Shown here: in pieces, positions 8,101-9,439 of the stretch
How positions within the stretch are numbered: the stretch's first letter is position 1
Layout of the letters: each line of letters starts with the position of its first letter
Assembly (NCBI GenBank): GCA_038223055.1
Contig: JBBRHF010000170.1
Location: 1-9,439, forward strand
DNA: 9,439 nt
Source: JBBRHF01 sp038223055
GTDB lineage: Bacteria; Actinomycetota; Actinomycetes; JACCUZ01
Reading direction: 5' to 3'
Position numbers and translations under genes: made by a program
The notes under the pieces: generated by a model
Told to the model about the DNA's origin: nothing
What the model saw: only the letters and a program-made list of their open reading frames with translations
Database searches by the model: none

Positions 8101-8445
8101 CGGATCGACGCGGTCTTTACCGACGGCCCGGACGGCCTGGGCGGTGGCGTCGGTGGCGTCGGTGGCGTCGGTCGCGTCGGTCGCGTCGGTCGCGTCGGTC
8201 GCGTCGACATCGTGGACTGGAAGACGGGTCGAGCGCCGTCGGGTCGGGACGCGGATGCGACCGCCGTGCAGCTCGCCATCTACCGCCTGGCCTGGCACCA
8301 CCTCAGCGGCACGCCACTTCACCGGGTTCGCGCGGCCTTCCACTACGTCGGCGCCAACCGCACGGTGCGCCCGGCCGACCTCGCCGACCATGACGGGCTC
8401 GTGTCGCTGATCCGGTCGGTGCCGGCACGAGCGACACCGTCGTGA
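5125..8445 (+). CDS. adnB: AdnB, lead motor-nuclease subunit of AdnAB
   Basis: An 1106-residue partner of AdnA, near the mycobacterial length of about 1100. In mycobacteria AdnB is the main translocating motor. The SF1A motor is complete: GAGSGKT (39-45), LTFTRKAAAEL (69-79), TYHSYAATLV (117-126), DEYQD (286-290, catalytic Glu287), GDPRQSIYGWRGA (313-325), VSFRNG (350-355), LLTVHAAKGLEWD (658-670) and RRLAYVAVTRAR (744-755). The nuclease module (about 885-1106) has His925 in GTRFHLWLE, Asp995 in GRIDAVF, Asp1031-x-Lys1033 in VDWKTG, and Gln1049/Tyr1053. It lacks the cysteine staple seen in AdnA. Between Asp995 and Asp1031 sits a low-complexity Gly-Gly-Val / Gly-Arg-Val tract (1007-1027) encoded by a 9-bp tandem repeat, where I would expect only a short hairpin. 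Start ATG 5125 overlaps the adnA stop; the frame is open for several hundred bases upstream inside adnA, but that part resembles no protein. It ends 26 bp from the convergent EEP gene. Confidence 0.95.
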   Translation: MTRLSPEVLAARLGEDHPPTGEQSAAISAPLRPRVVVAGAGSGKTQTMGLRVVWLVANGLIVPHRVLGLTFTRKAAAELGERVRRMLRRLLAAHHADPFLRDEVVAGLLAGEPTVATYHSYAATLVGEHALRDGLEPDARLIGEAVSWQYAARVVESYDGPMDAVDRAVSSVTGDVLALAGELAEHLRQPADVLALTAQVAEHLTMLPRAPGQRTRGAQPAPVAELLATMQARLALLPMVERYAALKRSRGAMDYSDQVAVAARIAREHPQVGEMERARFGAVLLDEYQDTGEAQRVLLTSLFGAGHPVTAVGDPRQSIYGWRGASAGNLERFLDDFGGDPATDASGLSVSFRNGERILAAANAVAAHIPIRGLADQPLTPGPGRVGAGRVICALHESVSDEAAWIAERVVAVAASDPLDQPARWGRFAVLARKRSHFPRIEAELRARGVPCEVVGLGGLLLEPEVVDLVATLRVLGDPTAGNAAVRLLTGPRWRIGPRDLAALGRRARRLAVPIDRPGTADGDADVDPDVVDERSLIDAVDDLGHPDAYSPVGARRLARLRDELRLLRRATAAPLPDLVATVARTLCLDIELAAQPGVRPADAMLNLDRFIEVAEDFDAAGDEPGLMAFLAYLDAAEERERGLEQELADSDGERVQLLTVHAAKGLEWDVVFVAGLTRTVFPVEGQPVADWSKQLAALPFPLRGDRAELPLLDWASAGDQADSRAAVEAFRGECRDRGALEERRLAYVAVTRARDTLACSGYWWDTAAKPRGPSELLTSIRDVCTATDQVVAVWVDPPADGAANPVTATPPTAGWPLDPLGSRRGEVEAAAALVRSLAGGTFASELLTPAAAARADDWHEEADLLLAELARGRAVGPPLVELPGQLSVSQVVQLARDPGELARQIRRPLPRRPAPRARRGTRFHLWLEQRWGQQRLLDLDELPGAADDTVGPDGDLVALQEAFLASEWARRVPEDIELPFDLLVDGVLLRGRIDAVFTDGPDGLGGGVGGVGGVGRVGRVGRVGRVDIVDWKTGRAPSGRDADATAVQLAIYRLAWHHLSGTPLHRVRAAFHYVGANRTVRPADLADHDGLVSLIRSVPARATPS
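8143..8205 (+). repeat. 9-bp minisatellite, seven units, inside adnB
   Basis: Three copies of GGTGGCGTC (8143-8169) are followed by four copies of GGTCGCGTC (8170-8205), without interruption. The unit is three codons, so copy-number changes keep the frame. It encodes Gly-Gly-Val x3 and Gly-Arg-Val x4, ending one residue before D1028-I-V and the catalytic D1031-W-K1033 of the nuclease. The block structure (all of one variant, then all of the other) suggests recent expansion by slippage or unequal exchange. Confidence 0.95.
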
Positions 8446-8471
8446 GGCTGCCGGCCGGCTCGGCCCTCGGG

Positions 8472-9386
8472 TCACCGGTGCAGGTCGACGACCAGCGCGC
8501 AGTGGTCCGACACCGGCAGCCGCAGCGACTGCACCCGACCGACCGCAGCTTCCTCGATGCCCCGACTCAGCACATGGTCGAACTGCACCCGGGGTCGCCA
8601 CGACGGGTAGGTCGCAACCCGCGCGAGCTGGGTCCACTGCGTCACCATTCGCGGCACCGGGCCGGGCAGGTTGAAGTCGCCGATCAGCAACGCGGGTGCG
8701 GGCAGGGTGCGCGCCCACCGCACGAGCGCCCGCAACTGCGCGACGTTCCACCCCGGGACGAACGACAGATGGGTTGTGATCACTGTCATCGGCCCGCCCG
8801 GGTCGTCCACCACCGCCGCGAGCGCCACCCGCGGCTCGTCGGGCACCCGCGTCAGGCCCCTTGTCCCCGGCACCATCAGCGGCATGGCCACGGGTGCCGA
8901 TCCGAAGCGGCAGACCCGCCAGTCCAGCACCGGCAACCGGGACACCAGCCCCACGCCGTACGTCGGGCACTCGGTCAGCGATCCGTCCTCGGCGCCCGAA
9001 GCCGACCACGAGGTCCCCCCGCCCGGGGTGCCCTCCAGCGCGGGCACGAAACGCCAGTGCTCGGCGCCCATCGCCGCCGCGACGACCGCCGTCTGGTCGA
9101 GGACCCCGGACCGGTCCTGCATGCGGTCCACCTCTTGCAGGCCGAGGACGTCCGCGTCGATCGTGACGGCGGCCGCCGCCAGATCGCGCGCGAGGACGCC
9201 GCCGTGGGACAGCGAGCGCCCGTGCAGGATGTTGAACGTGGCCACCCGCAGCCGGCGCCCACCATGGTCAGCACCGAGCGGGCCCGCCACCGACCCGACC
9301 GACCCGACGGACCCGACGGACCCGGCGGACCCGGCGGACCCGACCGACCCGGCGGACCCGGCGGACCCGACCGACCCCTGGGACAC
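8472..9386 (-). CDS. Endonuclease/exonuclease/phosphatase (EEP) family hydrolase
   Basis: A 304-residue member of the DNase I / exonuclease III / inositol-phosphatase fold, a metal-dependent phosphodiesterase family. From about residue 45 all family motifs are visible: RVATFNILHG (Asn52), LGLQEVD (metal-binding Glu85), YGVGLVSRLPV (143-153), TTHLSF (His206), GDFNLPG (Asp237, Asn239), QFDHVLS (Asp270, His271) and SDHCALVVDL (Asp294, His295). It therefore looks catalytically intact, but the substrate (DNA, RNA, phospholipid or other) cannot be told. There is no signal peptide or membrane segment; instead residues 4-33 are a Gly-Ser-Val / Gly-Ser-Ala tract from a 9-bp tandem repeat. Start: GTG at 9386 has no ribosome binding site, but a TAGCGT -10 element lies seven bases ahead, fitting a leaderless mRNA. 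An in-frame GTG at the end of the repeat (Val33) is an alternative that would leave the repeat untranslated. It converges on adnB with 26 bp between the stops. Confidence 0.88.
   Translation of the reverse strand: MSQGSVGSAGSAGSVGSAGSAGSVGSVGSVGSVAGPLGADHGGRRLRVATFNILHGRSLSHGGVLARDLAAAAVTIDADVLGLQEVDRMQDRSGVLDQTAVVAAAMGAEHWRFVPALEGTPGGGTSWSASGAEDGSLTECPTYGVGLVSRLPVLDWRVCRFGSAPVAMPLMVPGTRGLTRVPDEPRVALAAVVDDPGGPMTVITTHLSFVPGWNVAQLRALVRWARTLPAPALLIGDFNLPGPVPRMVTQWTQLARVATYPSWRPRVQFDHVLSRGIEEAAVGRVQSLRLPVSDHCALVVDLHR
9292..9381. repeat. 9-bp minisatellite, nine units plus one degenerate, 5' end of the EEP gene
   Basis: Nine tandem units of GACCCGRCS (9292-9372) on the plus strand, with variants GACCCGACC, GACCCGACG and GACCCGGCG, then a decayed copy GACCCCTGG (9373-9381). 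Read on the minus strand in the EEP frame it gives Gly-Ser-Val and Gly-Ser-Ala triplets. The variants are interspersed, unlike the block order in adnB. Its minus-strand unit, written GGTCGGGTC, differs by one base from the adnB unit GGTCGCGTC. Confidence 0.93.
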
Positions 9387-9393
9387 CGTGCCG

Positions 9394-9399
9394 ACGCTA
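9394..9399 (-). promoter_or_regulatory. Possible -10 element of the EEP gene
   Basis: On the minus strand TAGCGT (TAnnnT form) lies seven bases before the GTG at 9386, so transcription would begin at or next to the start codon. No convincing -35 element is seen. Confidence 0.4.
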
Positions 9400-9416
9400 G
9401 CCCACGCCCCGCTGCA

Positions 9417-9422
9417 TAGGGT
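9417..9422 (+). promoter_or_regulatory. Possible -10 element of the right-edge gene
   Basis: TAGGGT (TAnnnT form) lies eight bases before ATG 9431, the usual distance for a leaderless actinobacterial start. The intervening GGCGAG could instead act as a weak ribosome binding site. No clear -35 is seen. Confidence 0.35.
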
Positions 9423-9430
9423 GGCGAGCC

Positions 9431-9439
9431 ATGACCAAG
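9431..9439 (+). CDS. Probable start of the next gene (three codons, M-T-K)
   Basis: ATG ACC AAG runs to the right window edge, preceded by a TAGGGT element at a fitting distance. It would be divergent from the EEP gene. The product cannot be known from three codons. In M. tuberculosis the gene next to adnB is a putative cation channel, but the inserted EEP gene makes a direct inference unsafe. Confidence 0.35.

Noticed and set aside
8446..8471. GC-rich palindrome GCCGGCCGGC as a terminator between adnB and the EEP gene
   Set aside because: The palindrome has no loop and no T-run on either strand, so it does not meet intrinsic terminator criteria.
7717..9009. Minus-strand open frame with Asp-Ala-Thr repeats spanning adnB and the EEP gene
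   Set aside because: The Asp-Ala-Thr run is just the adnB 9-bp repeat read on the other strand, and the frame overlaps two confidently identified genes.
8442..9419. Plus-strand open frame covering the EEP gene
   Set aside because: Composition is His/Arg/Pro-rich shadow sequence without motifs; the minus strand has all EEP catalytic residues.

Overview
This window reads as chromosomal DNA of a high-GC actinobacterium. G or C fills almost every third codon position, GTG starts occur, and the gene order matches a conserved actinobacterial neighbourhood. In Mycobacterium tuberculosis the corresponding block, from memory, holds a DUF3152 protein, moeZ/moeB1, an alkyltransferase-like protein and the adnA-adnB helicase-nuclease pair. 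The extra endonuclease-family gene and the protein details suggest an actinobacterium outside Mycobacterium. I cannot name the genus.

Layout, left to right: (1) the 3' end of a DUF3152 zincin-like protein (1-215, +); (2) moeZ, the E1-like adenylyltransferase/sulfurtransferase that charges sulfur-carrier proteins (294-1496, +); (3) a small alkyltransferase-like (ATL) DNA-lesion-binding protein with PWWR in place of PCHR (1531-1839, +); (4) a 67-bp gap with a DNA-damage-type promoter (RecA-NDp/PafBC-like) inside a 12-bp inverted repeat; (5) adnA (1907-5128, +) and adnB (5125-8445, +), translationally overlapping, which together encode the AdnAB double-strand-break resection motor-nuclease; (6) a convergent endonuclease/exonuclease/phosphatase (EEP) family gene (8472-9386, -); (7) a 52-bp divergent promoter region and the first three codons of a probable rightward gene (9431-9439). 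No gene-free stretch exceeds 100 bp, and there are no RNA genes, insertion sequences or CRISPR arrays.

Functionally the middle is a DNA-repair block. ATL proteins flag O6-alkylguanine for nucleotide excision repair, and AdnAB resects double-strand breaks. The sequence in front of adnA suggests that adnAB has its own damage-inducible promoter and is translated from a leaderless mRNA. MoeZ is housekeeping sulfur metabolism that happens to sit next to it.

There is no obviously new multi-gene system here. The most interesting signals are small. One is the dyad/promoter/leaderless-start arrangement at adnA. Another is a 9-bp coding minisatellite directly beside the catalytic D-x-K of the AdnB nuclease. 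A third is a second 9-bp minisatellite with a closely related unit at the N-terminus of the neighbouring EEP gene. The last is a displaced third metal-ligand histidine in the DUF3152 zincin motif.
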